A stretch of DNA of 64,000 bases from Sophora flavescens (GCA_030762895.1 CM061064.1:135701847-135765846), one strand, 5' to 3'. Positions 1 to 11,400 are shown, numbered from the stretch's first letter. Numbers and translations are program-made. Notes: generated by a model not told the origin, from the letters alone.

Positions 1-655
1 TAGCTGGCTAAAGCTTGTTGTGTTAGTGTGTGGAGTAGGGACTGGATGTAGGTAATGATGGTGGTGGCCGAACCAGGGATAAATCTGGTTGTGTGGTATC
101 TCTAAACTCAAACTCCTTATTTTCGGTTTATGATCAAGAACCTGTGATTTTGATGTTTAAAGTTCAATATAATTTATGTTCTTGATTTGTATAAACTATA
201 TTGAAACCCGAGTCCGTTTGTAATCAAGTCTGTATTATCTGCTTTCAAAACTGAGTTGATCAAAACCATTCTTGATTGCTGAAATTGAACTAAAACTGAA
301 ACTGAAACCTGCAAGTTTGTTCTTGATTGTTAATGCTTGTATCTGAAACTTGCATAACTTGTTCTTAATCTTTAAAGGTTCAATCAGTTTCTGTATTTTG
401 TTATTATTGAGTTTTGAACCTGAACCTATTCTGAATTATTCTTTCTGAATTAATCTTTCTCAAGAATCAACCTTTCTTATCTTCATCGTCTTCCAATTCA
501 AGACTTATATAAACCCTTCATTGATTTTGTAAAAGATCCTGAGGCCCCAAATCCACAACTCTGATTTGAAAAGTTTGTGAAAAGTTTTTAAGAGGGAAAT
601 ATTTTTTGAAAAGTCAATTCACCCCCCTTCTTGAGTCGTTGAAGCCAAAACAACA
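1..655 (+). repeat. C1 5' LTR, 3' portion only
   Basis: This segment matches 11723-12387 almost base for base. It ends in CAAAACAACA, followed three bases later by the PBS. U3 and the promoter lie before the window. Relative to the other copy it lacks a short stretch reading gaaaacccatagg and has scattered substitutions, so the two LTRs have diverged visibly and the insertion is not recent. Confidence 0.93.
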
Positions 656-657
656 AT

Positions 658-669
658 TGGTATTAGAGC
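658..669 (+). other. C1 primer-binding site (initiator tRNA-Met)
   Basis: TGGTATTAGAGC follows the LTR end. It matches the usual plant copia PBS TGGTATCAGAGC except for one C-to-T change, which looks like methyl-C decay. It would prime minus-strand DNA synthesis. Confidence 0.9.
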
Positions 670-703
670 TAAACTTTTAGGTTTGGCTTAACAGCTATAA
701 GAG

Positions 704-2391
704 TATGGCTTACAATGACTGTTTAAATGAAGGGGCTTCCCTTGATAAGGAAAGAAAGGATGATAATCTTTCTTGAGGCAGCATGTGTAGACATTTGGGA
801 TGCAGTAGAAAATGGACCATTTGTCCCCTCTACTATAGATGCTAATGGTGTTCCAAGAAATACGCCTAAAACTGAATGGAATGAGGATGATAAGAAAAGA
901 TTTCAATATAATGCACATGCTAAGAATATTATAACATCTGCTTTAAGCCGTGATGAGTTTTTCAGGGTTTCAAATTGCAAATCAGCAAAGGAGATGTGGG
1001 ATACATTGCAAGTAACACATGAAGGAACCACAAACGTCAAAAGAGCAAGAATGAACACCCTCACACATGAGTATGAGCTGTTCAGAATGAATCGAGGAGA
1101 ACCTATGACTGAAATGCAAAAGAGATTCACACACATTGTAAATCAATTGGCTGGTCTTGGAAAAGCTATATCAAATGAGGATCAAATTAACAAAGTAATG
1201 AGATGCTTGAGCAGGGAATGGAAACCTAAAGTCACTGCAATCTCAGAATCTAGAGACCTCTCATCAATGACCATTGCCACATTGTTTGGAAAATTGTAAG
1301 AACATGAATTGGAGTTGAACAGACTGAATGAGAGTGAAGAAACTGATAAAATAAAGAAGGGATTGGCTCTGAAATCACAAGTTAGAGAATTAAAAGATAG
1401 CGATGATGATAATACAGAACAAGAGGCTGAATCTGAAGAAGAGATGGGAATGCTAGTTAGAAAATTCAAGAACTTCCTAAAGAAGAAAGACAAATTCAAA
1501 AGAAAGCCATCCATCTTTCATAAAAGTAATTTCAGCAAAGGTGACAACTCTTCCAACAACATCACATGCTATGAATATGGAAAGATTGGCCACATGAAGC
1601 TTGACAGTCCAAAACTGCAAAAGAAGCACAAAACATAAAAGTTTGACTCAAAGTACAAGAAGTGGAAAAAACCAAGAAAGGCCTACATTGCTTGGGATGA
1701 TAATGATCTAGAATCCACTGACGAATCTGAATCTGAGGAGGCAAACCTGTGTTTGATGGCCAGCAATCATAGTGATTCAGAAAGTGAAGTAAGTTCTAAT
1801 TATCAACCTTCTTATGATGAATTGCAAAATGCTTTTGAAGAACTTCATAAAGAATCCATCAGACTTGCTAGATTGCTAACTAAGTCTAAGAAAACCATCA
1901 AATGCCTAGAAGAGAAAAATTCTATTTTAAGCAAAGAGGTAGATGAATTAAAAACAGAAAATTGTGCTTTAAAAGAAAGATTGGCTACTGTTTTGGAGCA
2001 ACCTATATGCTCTAATTGTTCTAAGTGTTGTACATTGACTAAAGAAGTTGAAAAACTGAAAAATGACTTAGCCAAGTTCACAAATGGTAGAGATAACTTG
2101 AATGCTTTATTAGGATAGCAAAAATGTATTTATGATAAGGCTGGAATAGGCTATGAACCTAAGATACATGTGAAATCTTTCAATAAATTTTTTTCTGCAC
2201 CTAAGAGATCGATCAAACACACCATTTGTTAAATGCAATTTTTGTGATAGAAAAGGTCACAGCTTCTACATGTCAATATAGAAAATCAGCATACAATAAA
2301 TCTAAGTATATATGGGTTCCTAAAGGAACTATTGCTGCAACTAACTCAAAAGGACCCAAACAGATTTGGGTACCTAAAACACAAACATGAT
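704..2391 (+). pseudogene. gag: C1 gag (capsid/nucleocapsid), broken
   Basis: Copia Gag, the virus-like particle protein. Most of it lies in one frame, with stops at 1297-1299, 1636-1638 and 2116-2118; the first 80 bases or so are frameshifted, so the ATG at 704 is only the likely original start. The capsid part (about 760-1300) carries the family signatures EMWDTLQVTHEGT and YELFRMNRGE. A CCHC zinc knuckle at about 1567-1610 is degenerate (CYEYGKIGH, second and last Cys lost). An acidic and coiled-coil segment (1750-2118) has heptads such as LEEKNSILSKEVDELK and a Cys cluster CSNCSKCC. A second knuckle near 2240 (CNFCDRKGH) loses frame before its last Cys. GPKQIWVPKT at about 2354-2383 marks the junction to protease. 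The tail is unusually long, as in SIRE-like elements. Confidence 0.88.
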
Positions 2392-2424
2392 TCTGTTTTG
2401 TAGGTGTGTTGGAAAGCCAAGAAT

Positions 2425-5163
2425 GTGAAATGATATCTTGACAGTGGCTATTCCAAGCACATGACAGGAGACAGAAGCAAGTTCATTACATTCACCCCTA
2501 AGCCAAGTGGTAGTGTTACCTATGGAGACAATAATAAAGGGAGAATACTTGGCATTGGCAACATTGGAAGTAACTCAACAACAATCATTGAGGATGTACT
2601 ATATGTTGAGGGACTGAAACACAACCTATTAAGTATCAGTCAACTATGTGACAAAGGCTTCAAGGTAAAATTCAATTCCAATAGTTGCTTAATAGAACAT
2701 GATGAAAATTTGAAATTAATTGGACATAGGACAGATAACATCTATATGCTTGATTTAGATAATATCTCTTCAAATGCTGCATGCTGTCTTATTTCAAAAG
2801 AAGAAGAGAATTGGATTTGGCATAGAAGAATTACACACATTCACATGAACCACTTGAATAAACTGCTTCGTAAAGATCTTGTAGTTGGCTTGCCTAAACT
2901 GAAATTTGTGAAAGATGGACTATGTGATGCATGTCAAAAAGGAAAGCAAGTTAAGGTCTCTTTTAAACCAAAGAAAATTGTTTCAATAACTAGACCCTTG
3001 TAACTTTTACACATGGATTTATTCGGTCCATCTATAACCAAAAGCTTTGGTGGTAACTTGTATGCATTGGTAATAGTAGATGATTACTCTAGATATACAT
3101 GGACATATTTTCTAACTCATAAGAGTGATTCATTTGCTGCATTTAAGAAAATGGCAAAAATTGTGCAAAATGAAAAGGACGTGAAAATTGATTCTATAAG
3201 AAGTGATCATGGGGGAGAATTACAAAATGAAGTGTTGGAAAACTTTTGTGATGAGCATGGCATTCAACATAATTTTTCTGCTCCTAGAACTCCACAACAA
3301 AATGGAGTAGTGGAAAGAAAGAATAGATCATTAGACGAGATAGCAAGAACTATGTTGAACGACTCTAGCTTGCCAAAACATTTTTGGGCAGATGCTGTTA
3401 ATACAGCCTGCTCTGTGCTAAATAGAGTCTTGATAAGACCAATCTTAAATAAAACCCCTTATGAGCTTTACAAAGGAAGAAAACCAAATATAGCACATTT
3501 TCATGTTTTTGGTTGCAAATGCTTTATTCTTAACAATGGAAAGAATAATCTTGGAAAATTTGATGCAAAGACTGATGAAGGAATTTTCCTAGGTTACTCT
3601 CTATCTAGTAAAGCATTTAGAATATATAATAAGAGAACACAAACTATTGAGGAATCTGTGCATGTGACATTTGATGAGTCTAACCCCAAAAGATTGGGAA
3701 AGGATTCTGTTATTGATGATCTTGCAGATTCAATTGAGAAAAATCTCCTAGAAGAGAAACAAGACAATGAGGAAGATGAAAGCTTAAAGAATAAATTGTT
3801 GCAACAGGAGCAAACAGAACAACAGCCTGACCTACCAAAGGAATGGAGGACTGTCAAAAATCATCCAATTGATAACATCATTGGTGAAATTACAAAGGGG
3901 GTAACTACTAGACAATCTCTTAGAAACACTTGTAATCATATGGCATTTGTGTCTCAAGTAGAACCTAAGAACATAGATGATGCTATAATTGATGAACATT
4001 GGATGATGGCTATGCAAGATGAATTAAACCAGTTTGAAAGAAACCAAGTTTGGAAACTAGGGCCTAAACCCAAGAATTGTCAAGTAATAGGTACAAAATG
4101 GGTTTTTAGGAATAAACTAGATGAAAATGGTATAATTGTAAGAAACAAGGCTAGATTGGTAGCCAAATGGTATAACCAAGAAGAAGGCATAGATTATGAT
4201 GAAACATATGCACCGGTAGTAAGATTAGAAGCTATAAGAATGCTACTTGCTTATGCTTGCATAATGGGATTTAAATTGTATCAAATGGATGTTAAGAGTT
4301 CTTTCTTAAATGGATTTATACAAGAGGAAGTGTATGTTGGTCAACCACCTGGTTTTGAGAATAATGAATTGCCTAACCATGTTTATAAACTGTCTAAAGC
4401 ACTATATGGCTTAAAGCAAGCTCCTAGAGCTTGGTATGAAAGGTTAAGTAATTTTCTCATTGAAAAATGATTTAAAAGAGGTAAAGTTGACACAACTTTG
4501 TTCACTAAGAAAAAGGCACACAACATTTTACTTGTACAAATATATGTGGATGATATAATTTTTGGTGCTACTAATGAGCAGTTGTGCAATGAGTTTGCAA
4601 GTCTTATATAGAGTGAGTTTGAAATGTCAATGATGGGTGAGCTAAACTTTTTCCTTGGACTGCAAATAAAGTAAACTGAAAATGGAATCTTTGTTAGCCA
4701 AACCAAGTACTGCAGGATCAAGAAGTTTGGCATGGAAAAAGCTAAGGAGATGGCTACTCCAATGAGTACCTCCTGTTATCTGGACAAGGATGAGCAAGGT
4801 AAACCTGTTGATGTTTCTAAATTCAGAGGTATGATAGGCTCACTACTTTATCTTATTGCTAGTAGGCCAGATATCATGTTTAGTGTATGTATGTGTGCTA
4901 GGTATCAAGAAAATCCAAAAGAATCACACTTAACAACAGTTAAAAGGATAATTAAGTATCTGTTAGGAACAAAAGATATGGGATTATGGAAGGGAGCTAC
5001 ATGTACTTTAATTAGCTATTCAGACTCTGATTTTACTGGTTGTAAACTAGATAGAAAGAGTACTAGTGGAACTTGCCATTTACTAGGAAACTCATTAGTA
5101 TCATGGTTCAGTAAGAAACAATCTACTGTGGCTTTATCCACTGCAGAGGCTGAATATGTAGCA
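2425..5163 (+). pseudogene. pol: C1 pol part 1: protease, integrase, RT, RNase H N-terminus
   Basis: The copia Pol polyprotein. Protease has YLDSGYSKHMTGD at about 2436-2474, preceded by TGA where Trp is usual; DSG is kept but the next Cys is Tyr. Integrase follows: zinc-binding H/H/C/C region at 2818-2945, then catalytic D in VDDYSRYTW (3079-3084), D in IRSDHGGE and E in NGVVERKN, with the expected 35-residue D-E spacing. A stop at 3001-3003 lies just before the core. RT has QMDVKSSFLNG and YVDD at 4543-4554. Further stops lie at 4468, 4609 and 4672. RNase H runs to STAEAEYVA, where S1 has inserted at 5163. The rest resumes at 9612. It cannot yield a working enzyme as it stands. Confidence 0.93.
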
Positions 5164-5328
5164 TGTAACACCCTGTTTTTCCTGTGCTTTCTGTAGCAGT
5201 AAATACATATTTAAATGTGTTTATTTTAGATTAAACTCAGAGGATGATTTTAATTAAAATAAAATCATTTTCTTATGTTGTTATATCATATGAAGTTACG
5301 GTAAAAATTTCGGTTGAAAATTCAGACG

Positions 5329-5346
5329 GAAGTCGGTCTGCGTTTT
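5329..5346 (+). promoter_or_regulatory. Conserved U3 dyad CAGAC-N8-GTCTG
   Basis: CAGAC ggaagtcg GTCTG, followed by CGTTTT, lies about 160 bp into S1. The same block occurs in the T1 LTR (about 35408-35430, minus strand) and in S2 (about 26370-26395, minus strand, right arm GTCCG). Conservation across diverged LTRs suggests a cis element; the function is unknown. Confidence 0.5.
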
Positions 5347-5607
5347 CACTGCCGGTACAAGTTTACTGAGAATAAAACATAAATTTGACCCGTGAACGAA
5401 ACGGTTAGTGTTTTTATGATGTTTGGAAATTTTCGAAAATTTGAGTTCAGAAATAAAATATAATATTTTATTCGGGTGAAAACATTGGAAGAATTACGAT
5501 TGGAAATGCTACCGGGTACGAAATGAAGCAGAATAAGAGTATAAAAGGCTTGAGGTAAGACGAGGGAGTGAGGTGACTCACTAGAGGTATGGCCTAAGCC
5601 ACCTCCT

Positions 5608-5633
5608 AAAAAGTGGTCATGATGACACTTTTT
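5608..5633 (+). promoter_or_regulatory. U3 palindrome AAAAAGTG...CACTTTTT
   Basis: An imperfect palindrome with 8-bp arms and a 10-bp centre sits about 130 bp upstream of the S1 TATA box. S2 carries the same structure at 26086-26111. T2 has a different but equally placed hairpin (GGGACT...AGTCCC at 52004-52034). Confidence 0.5.
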
Positions 5634-5763
5634 GAAATATAACATACTATATTCTAAAAACACATTTTTCTCTCTCTTCTCAAACCAAACAAGGCACAAG
5701 GTCAAAACTTGCTCTCCAAGCTCATTCCTCTCTCCTCAATTTCGTGCCACTCTCCCCCCTCTC

Positions 5764-5772
5764 TATATATAT
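5764..5772 (+). promoter_or_regulatory. S1 LTR TATA box
   Basis: ctcTATATATATccctc in a pyrimidine-rich setting, about 600 bp into the LTR, is the best core-promoter candidate. Transcription would start near 5795, making the rest of the LTR R-U5. Confidence 0.55.
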
Positions 5773-6179
5773 CCCTCTCATTTTCACTTCATCATCTTCC
5801 TTCTTCAAACTCCATTAAACCTTCATCTTCTTCCTTTCTTTTAAAAGTTCAAGCTCTTAAAGCTTTAGTTTTTATTCATCTTTTCTACTTGAGTTATTCA
5901 TTAAAGTTCTTCCTTATACTAAGGGTAATGCTCTCATATGAATCTTTTTGCAAGTTTCATCTTTTATTTCTTAGTTTACTTTATGTGTTCTTTATATGCT
6001 TTAAACTTCTAAAATCTCTCTAAAATGGTAGAAAACTCCTTTTGAGTTGAAACCGCTTTCTGTAGTCTTGTATTAACTTATATTTTCACATACTAAGAGG
6101 TTATTTAAAACAAAAATCTCTAACCATCTCTTCCAATGAAGGCTGAATGCTTGCATTTGTGACCTAGGAAGTTTTTGTT

Positions 6180-7080
6180 TCAACTTTTGGAATATGATCA
6201 TGTGTTTGAGTTTCTAACTATCCCTTGATCTTGAACCTATAAATCTTGGAAGTTTTTATAGCTTGTTCCTATGATGGCCGAAAATATGAATAAGTAAGCC
6301 TAGGATACTATGTTTCAACTTTCCAAGTATGATCATGGATTTAGAAATCTTAATACCTTATGATTCTAAACCTAATAGTTATTGTTAAACAAAGAATATT
6401 TTCCTCATCATCCTATGATGACCGAAACTTAAAGTTTAGGTGCTAGGATGTTCGAGTTTTTATTTTTCCAAAATGATCATCGACTTGAGCTCCATAAGAT
6501 ATTTGGATGCTAAGTCTAAGAGATTGGAGAGTTTAAGGATTTCAAACTTGTTTATTCTATGTTATTAAAGCTAGGATGTATTACTTTCATTTTTCCAAGA
6601 TGATCATGGACTTGAGCTCCATAAGATATTTGGATGCTAAGTCTAAGAGATTGAAATGTTTAAGTTTCCATTGTTTTCCAAAATGATCATGGACTTGAGC
6701 TCCATAAGATATTTGGATGCTAAGTCTAAGAGATTGGAAAGTTTAAAGATTTCTAGCCTATAAATCCTATGAAGGCCGAACCTAGAAGGTTATGGACCTA
6801 GGATACTTTGTTCTTATTTTTCCAAAATGATCATGGTTTTGAGCTCCTTAATACATATGGATGCTAAACCTAAGAGATTGGAATGTTTAGTGAATGCTAG
6901 CCTATTTTACTAGCCTTGGCCGAATACCCTAAGTTTATAACTTAGTGGGATTTTAATTCAACTTTGTTAATGATCATTGTTTATGAACTCCTAACACTTA
7001 AGGATCATAAATCCATGAGTTGTATAATTTTCGGGAATCTCTAACCCTAAGAACTAGTCTTGGCCGAACCTATACCTTGC
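6180..7080 (+). repeat. Tandem array in S1 R-U5, units about 80-150 bp
   Basis: Six or so degenerate units share the order GATCATGGACTTGAGCTCC, then AAGATATTTGGATGCTAAG, then AAGAGATTGGA. The last two parts of the array carry TGGCCGAA-type words (about 6273, 6420, 6773, 6917, 7060). The best copies start near 6477, 6602, 6684 and 6829. S2 has the same array in opposite orientation at 24900-25600. Confidence 0.75.
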
Positions 7081-8770
7081 GGTTTAGTGTTCTTGTTTGA
7101 TTTTAGCTTGTGATTTTGTGTTCATAACCTTAGACTTCCATCGCGGAGGAAACGAGGACGTTCGTGGTATACCTCTTCGAGCATCAAATCTCCTTACCTT
7201 CACAGAAGGTAAGAGGGGATTGCCTAGGGATATTCAATGACTATATGCATGTGTGTATGTGTTTACTTGAGTGATTTGAATATTATTATGATATGGAGCA
7301 AATACTTGAATGATTTGTTTACTTGAACTATTGTGATTATTACTTGAAGATTGTTTATTACTTGCCTTAAAGTATTGTGAGTTGTATATATGTGATGAAC
7401 TGTCGTTAACTGTGATATTATTGTTGAGAATATATTACCGTTGATTGAAGTTTGAGAAACCGGACTTGAGTCCGTGCTCAATGATTATAAGGATTAAAAT
7501 CCTTAATAAGCCTTGAATAGAACTTTGAAAGTATTGGTTTCATTTATAAAAGTTCCTTGTTTAAAATGCTTACTTCAAGAGAATGAGATTCTTGTTTTGA
7601 AAAGAAACGTTGAAGTGTTTTTAAGTCGATAGAAACTACCTTTTTATGATCCAAAGCTTGTACGAGAGAAAACCTTTTTCGAACTATGTGTTTCATGAAG
7701 GAAAAACCCCTTTGAAAATATTTGACTTTATTCCACCAAGGATTTCAAAAGCAAACGAATTTCCAAATGTTTTATAAAAGACTTTGTAAAGGAAAATATT
7801 TTCTCCTAAATGATTTAGAAACGTTCCGGTTACTTGGATAAGTGACTGAGGTTTTGTTTTGGTTTTTTATTTTCACCGAGCAAAAAGTAAGCACATGTGA
7901 AAGAGAATACTAGTTCGCGAGACGTCACCTCTAGCATTCAGTTTATGCACGTGATCTGGGATCCGTGTCAAGAATTATGGACCAAGGGTCCTAATCGTGA
8001 TGTTATGGGCTGGGAGTCCTAATTTTGGAATTGAGGACTGTGTGTCCTAATTTCGTTGTTATGGGCTAGGAGTCCTTATCATGTTGAAATAAAACATGGG
8101 AAAAAAATTATAATTGTTTCTACGACCACAACCTTGGACTGCGGCATCGGTCTAAGGTATTGAAATTGAGCACTCGGACTACGTGTCCCGTGTTATTGAT
8201 TTTCAAGTAACGAAAATTGTGAATAGTCGTTAACTTTGGGCTTTGACAACGAAAAAGAGTGAACACAAAGAGAAGTCTCGATAATGAAAAGTCTTTTATT
8301 CATATGCATTTCCCCTTAGCAGACGCCCTTGAGTTAACCGAATACCCGCTTAAGATGTGGTATTCGATGAGGTATACATCCGAATGGCCATTATAAGGGA
8401 TTCGTGATGATGTTGATCTGGGTGCATGAGGTGACGGAGACAACTTGCCAAATGTGGCGTATGATCCTAATCAACTCTTTCTTTCTTAATGATAAAACGG
8501 TATTGGTATCTCATGAGATTAAGATTATAGCCCGATGATTGAAGTGTCATGCATTATCTTTATAAAATTGATTGATTCGGGTATGAGACCTACTAAAATA
8601 ATACTTGTTGTTTACCTATGAGTAATGTTTAAAATGTTAATATGCCAAGATGTTGTATGTATCATGTATATGGTTGTTGTGCGATATATCCATTGTCGGT
8701 ATCTCACTCTTTCATTTCTACTTGTTATTCTCTCTTCCCTTTTGGTACCGCCGTATGTGTATAAGTTCAG

Positions 8771-9277
8771 ATGGATCCCAATATCCCCCTTGTGCCGACA
8801 ATGTTGAAGACTGAGGTCTTCAATGATGCAGGGAATGCTAGGGCATGGCTGATACATCCAAGGGCGACATCTGCCACATACCACGGAGCAATCACCACAA
8901 CCGATTTAAATGCTGACGGAGACCCAATCCGTAGGAGCCATATCGTGGAGACTAGGATGGTAGCTCTGCCTCCAACTTGGTATTACCTTCACACACTGCG
9001 AGTTAACGGACTGCTACATGAGCCACCACCTCTAGACGTAGAGTCGGCAGCACCGATTGAGGAGGATCCAGAGGAGGACCCTGAAGAGGATCCTGAGGAG
9101 GACCCTGAGGAAGACTTCTATGAGGTCATGGAGGAGGATGAGTCGGAGTATCATGTTATGGATCATGACGATGACGACGATTCTATAGATGATGGCGGTG
9201 ATGTCATAGATCTATTGCCTGATGTCTCATCTCGTGGGAGCATTTGTGGAGACCCTGCTTGCAGCAAGTGTCAGTAA
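8771..9277 (+). CDS. LTR-encoded 168-aa acidic protein, unknown function
   Basis: An open frame inside the U5 part of S1, ending about 330 bp before the LTR 3' end. I do not recognise the family. Residues 1-90 look globular (AWLIHPRATSATYHG, then GDPIRRSH and a Tyr-rich LPPTWYYLHTL). Residues about 95-120 are four to five EEDP repeats, followed by an Asp/Glu-rich stretch and a Cys-containing end (ICGDPACSKC). There is no signal peptide or membrane segment. The ATG lies directly after TTCAG, a possible splice acceptor, with a pyrimidine-rich tract upstream. The T2 LTRs hold a 200-aa ORF in the same relative place with a similar WL-P-Y-G-TT-G-P pattern. It could be a chance ORF, but 168 codons in AT-rich DNA with strong composition bias argues otherwise. 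Confidence 0.5.
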   Translation: MDPNIPLVPTMLKTEVFNDAGNARAWLIHPRATSATYHGAITTTDLNADGDPIRRSHIVETRMVALPPTWYYLHTLRVNGLLHEPPPLDVESAAPIEEDPEEDPEEDPEEDPEEDFYEVMEEDESEYHVMDHDDDDDSIDDGGDVIDLLPDVSSRGSICGDPACSKCQ

Positions 9278-9611
9278 CCAGTTCGGAGCGTTTTGTGGAT
9301 AATCTTCTGTCATCTGACTTTTTAGAGTTACCTTTTTGGATGTGGTTCCGAACCCTCTTTCCCTGTGTCTTTACTTATTATCTTTTAAGTTGTATCTTCT
9401 AGATGTCTAATTCTGTTTCAATGGCACATAAAGCCCTATCTTATGTACTGGAACTTGGCCCTATCTTTTGAGTGTTCATCACCTTTATCTTGTTTCATCC
9501 TTTCAAAAAAAAACTACATTTATACTTTCCGAAAGTAACCAGCATTGTAAATCAGAAATATTTCCGCAATTAGGTAACCATGTGATGCCGGGTTTAAGGT
9601 GTCACATAGCA

Positions 9612-9929
9612 ACTGGTAGTTGTTGTTCACGGGTTTTATGGATGAAACAACAATTAGTTGATTATGGTGTACAACTAAACCAAGTTCCTATTAGATGTGA
9701 TAATACAAGTGCAATTAACCTAACTAAGAATCCCATAATGCACTCTAGAACTAAACACATAGAAATCAGACATCATTTCATTAGAGATCATATACCAAGT
9801 AGAGAAATTGAGATTGAATATTTTGATACAACTAAACAACTTGCAGATATTTTTACCAAGCCCTTGAACATGGAAAGTTTCTTTTTCATTAGAAGAGAAT
9901 TGGGCATAATTGATCAATCCTATATCTAA
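9612..9929 (+). pseudogene. pol: C1 pol part 2: RNase H C-terminus
   Basis: The RNase H reading resumes after S1 and its target repeat: SCCSRVLWMKQQL, RCDNTSAINLTKNP, HSRTKHIEIRHHF and ADIFTKPL, then a stop at 9927-9929. The upstream bases of this open frame (9468-9606) belong to the S1 tail, not to pol. With 2425-5163 it makes up one interrupted gene. Confidence 0.93.
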
Positions 9930-10430
9930 TCTCTAAAGAAACAAATCATGAAATTGAAATGGCTGCAATTGTTGAAGTGAATGAAAGGATAAAAAGGGCA
10001 GAAAAGGACATTAATAAACTCAAAGATAACCCAGGAGTGGACTTTCATTTCCCTACACCTATCCCTCTATCATCAACAATTTTATATGCTATGTTTGAAT
10101 GTTTAAATGCTTACCTTCACTATTGCTTTGAATGTTTCTTTTCTTTACCTTTTTGGTAATGCCAAATGGGGGATGAAAAAGTATGATATAGAGAAAGGGT
10201 ATAATAACAAATTATACATGCATATGTTGAGGGGGAGCTTATAAGCTTACATGATTAATGGGGAGTAAATCAAATTCTGCTCTGTTAGTATTTTTTTGCT
10301 CTGATATACTTCTGCTCTGAATGCTCTAATACCATGATATAAATCTGTCAAAAACACTTAGCTTCTGCTACACTTATACTCTGATCTTATAATTTGTTAA
10401 AATATTTGTCATAATCAAAACGGGGGAGAT
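9930..10430 (+). other. C1 3' untranslated region with several polypurine tracts
   Basis: No recognised gene. A 66-codon ORF (9959-10159) starting MAAIVEVNERIKRAEKD follows pol but matches nothing I know; no env-like ORF is visible. Purine tracts occur at about 10166-10180 (AAATGGGGGATGAAAAAG), 10229-10239 (GAGGGGGAG) and 10417-10430 (AAAACGGGGGAGAT). The last abuts the LTR and is the likely plus-strand primer. Confidence 0.75.
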
Positions 10431-10814
10431 TGTAAGACTCAATGACTTAGAAATTTTGATATATGACAAATACAACTTAATGTGTATGCAAGCGTTTTAG
10501 TGTCAAACTGCAAAGACAGGTATCAAGCAGTAATTAACAAGTTCAGTAAGCAATTAAAGGAGAATATTCAAGGAAGAACTTGAAGAAATCAAAAGATCTA
10601 CATGGAGGAATCAAAGAGCAAAGGCAAAGATCAAGGAATCATCAAGACAAGAGCTTAAAGGAGAAATTAGATTTAAGTCTTAGATGATTTGTAATAGATG
10701 TAATCTCTTATTCACAAATAGCTGTTTTGAAATGATGCATGAAAGAAAATCAATTTTCATAACCTGCATTAAAAGGAATAAGTTTTCGTTAATGAAAATG
10801 ATTTTTGGAAATGG

Positions 10815-11145
10815 AAGCGCTCGTCCAACACAAGTGACAAAAGCGCTCGTCCACCACTGAAGTAATAGAAGCGCTCATCCAACACTGAAGTAATAGAAGC
10901 GCTCCTCCAACACTAAAATAATAGAAGCGCTCGTCCAATACTGAAGTAATAGAAGCGCTTGTCCACTAAAGTGATACAAGCGCTCGTCCACTAAAGTGAC
11001 AGAAGCGCTCGTCCACTGAAGTGACAGAAGTGCTCGTCCACTAAAGTGATACAAGCGCTCGTCCACTAAAGTGACAGAAGCACTCGTCCACTGAAGTGAT
11101 AGAAGTGCTCATCCACTAAGGTGACAGAAGCGTTTGTCCACACAA
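10815..11145 (+). repeat. U3 tandem array, about 13 units of 24-28 bp
   Basis: Each unit is close to AAGCGCTCGTCCACTAAAGTGA. The first five units carry an extra 2-3 bases after TCCA. Every unit holds two small palindromes: the hexamer AGCGCT and CACT-NN-AGTG. The array ends about 245 bp upstream of the TATA box. It resembles an enhancer array; it is not a CRISPR because the units abut with no unique spacers. Confidence 0.9.
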
Positions 11146-11389
11146 GTCTTTGGACTTGCTATGATCTTAATGATAAGATCCGTCCAATGACGTGGTATAT
11201 GGAGCTCGTCTACTAGCCAGTCCGAATGTAACATCTTAATGGCTAGATGGACGCGGTTATTTTCAAGATGGACGCGAATTCTATAAGAACGTATGTATAA
11301 TCTTATTTCAAGAACCAGAATCAAGAAAACAGATTCTGTTATCAGATCCAAATATGTTTTGATTGATCCCAACAACTATAACTTGTTTT

Positions 11390-11400
11390 CTATATAAATA
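11390..11400 (+). promoter_or_regulatory. C1 LTR TATA box
   Basis: CTATATAAATA lies in the 3' LTR, downstream of the U3 array and about 990 bp before the LTR end. It is the best core-promoter match in the element. Confidence 0.7.

Larger units (their letters stand above)
5164..9606 (+). mobile_element. S1: solo LTR, Tekay-like gypsy, 4443 bp
   Basis: It begins TGTAACACCC and ends GGTGTCACA. The 5-bp direct repeat tagca flanks it at 5159-5163 and 9607-9611, and removing the segment rejoins the C1 RNase H reading. No internal domain or second LTR is present, so it is a solo LTR. Its first 500 bp resemble, in inverse orientation, S2 and the LTR of T1, whose interior holds a Tekay-type gag; that is the basis for the family call. 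U3 covers about 5164-5790, with a TATA box at 5764. The remaining 3.8 kb is R-U5 and contains tandem repeats and a 168-aa ORF. The length is near the top for plant gypsy LTRs. Confidence 0.93.

Noticed and set aside
658..669. tRNA genes at the PBS sites
   Set aside because: Only 11-18 bases match a tRNA 3' end; no cloverleaf is present.
5164..9606. Reading S1 as a DNA transposon, because its ends (TGTAACACC / GGTGTCACA) look like short inverted repeats
   Set aside because: U3 homology to the T1 LTR, a TATA box at the right place and a 5-bp target repeat fit a solo LTR.
10875..11066. 63-codon minus ORF over the C1 array
   Set aside because: It follows from the tandem repeat; repeated DERLYHFSG peptides have no other support.
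10815..11145. CRISPR-like regular short repeats
   Set aside because: Units are contiguous with no unique spacers, and they lie inside a copia LTR of a plant.
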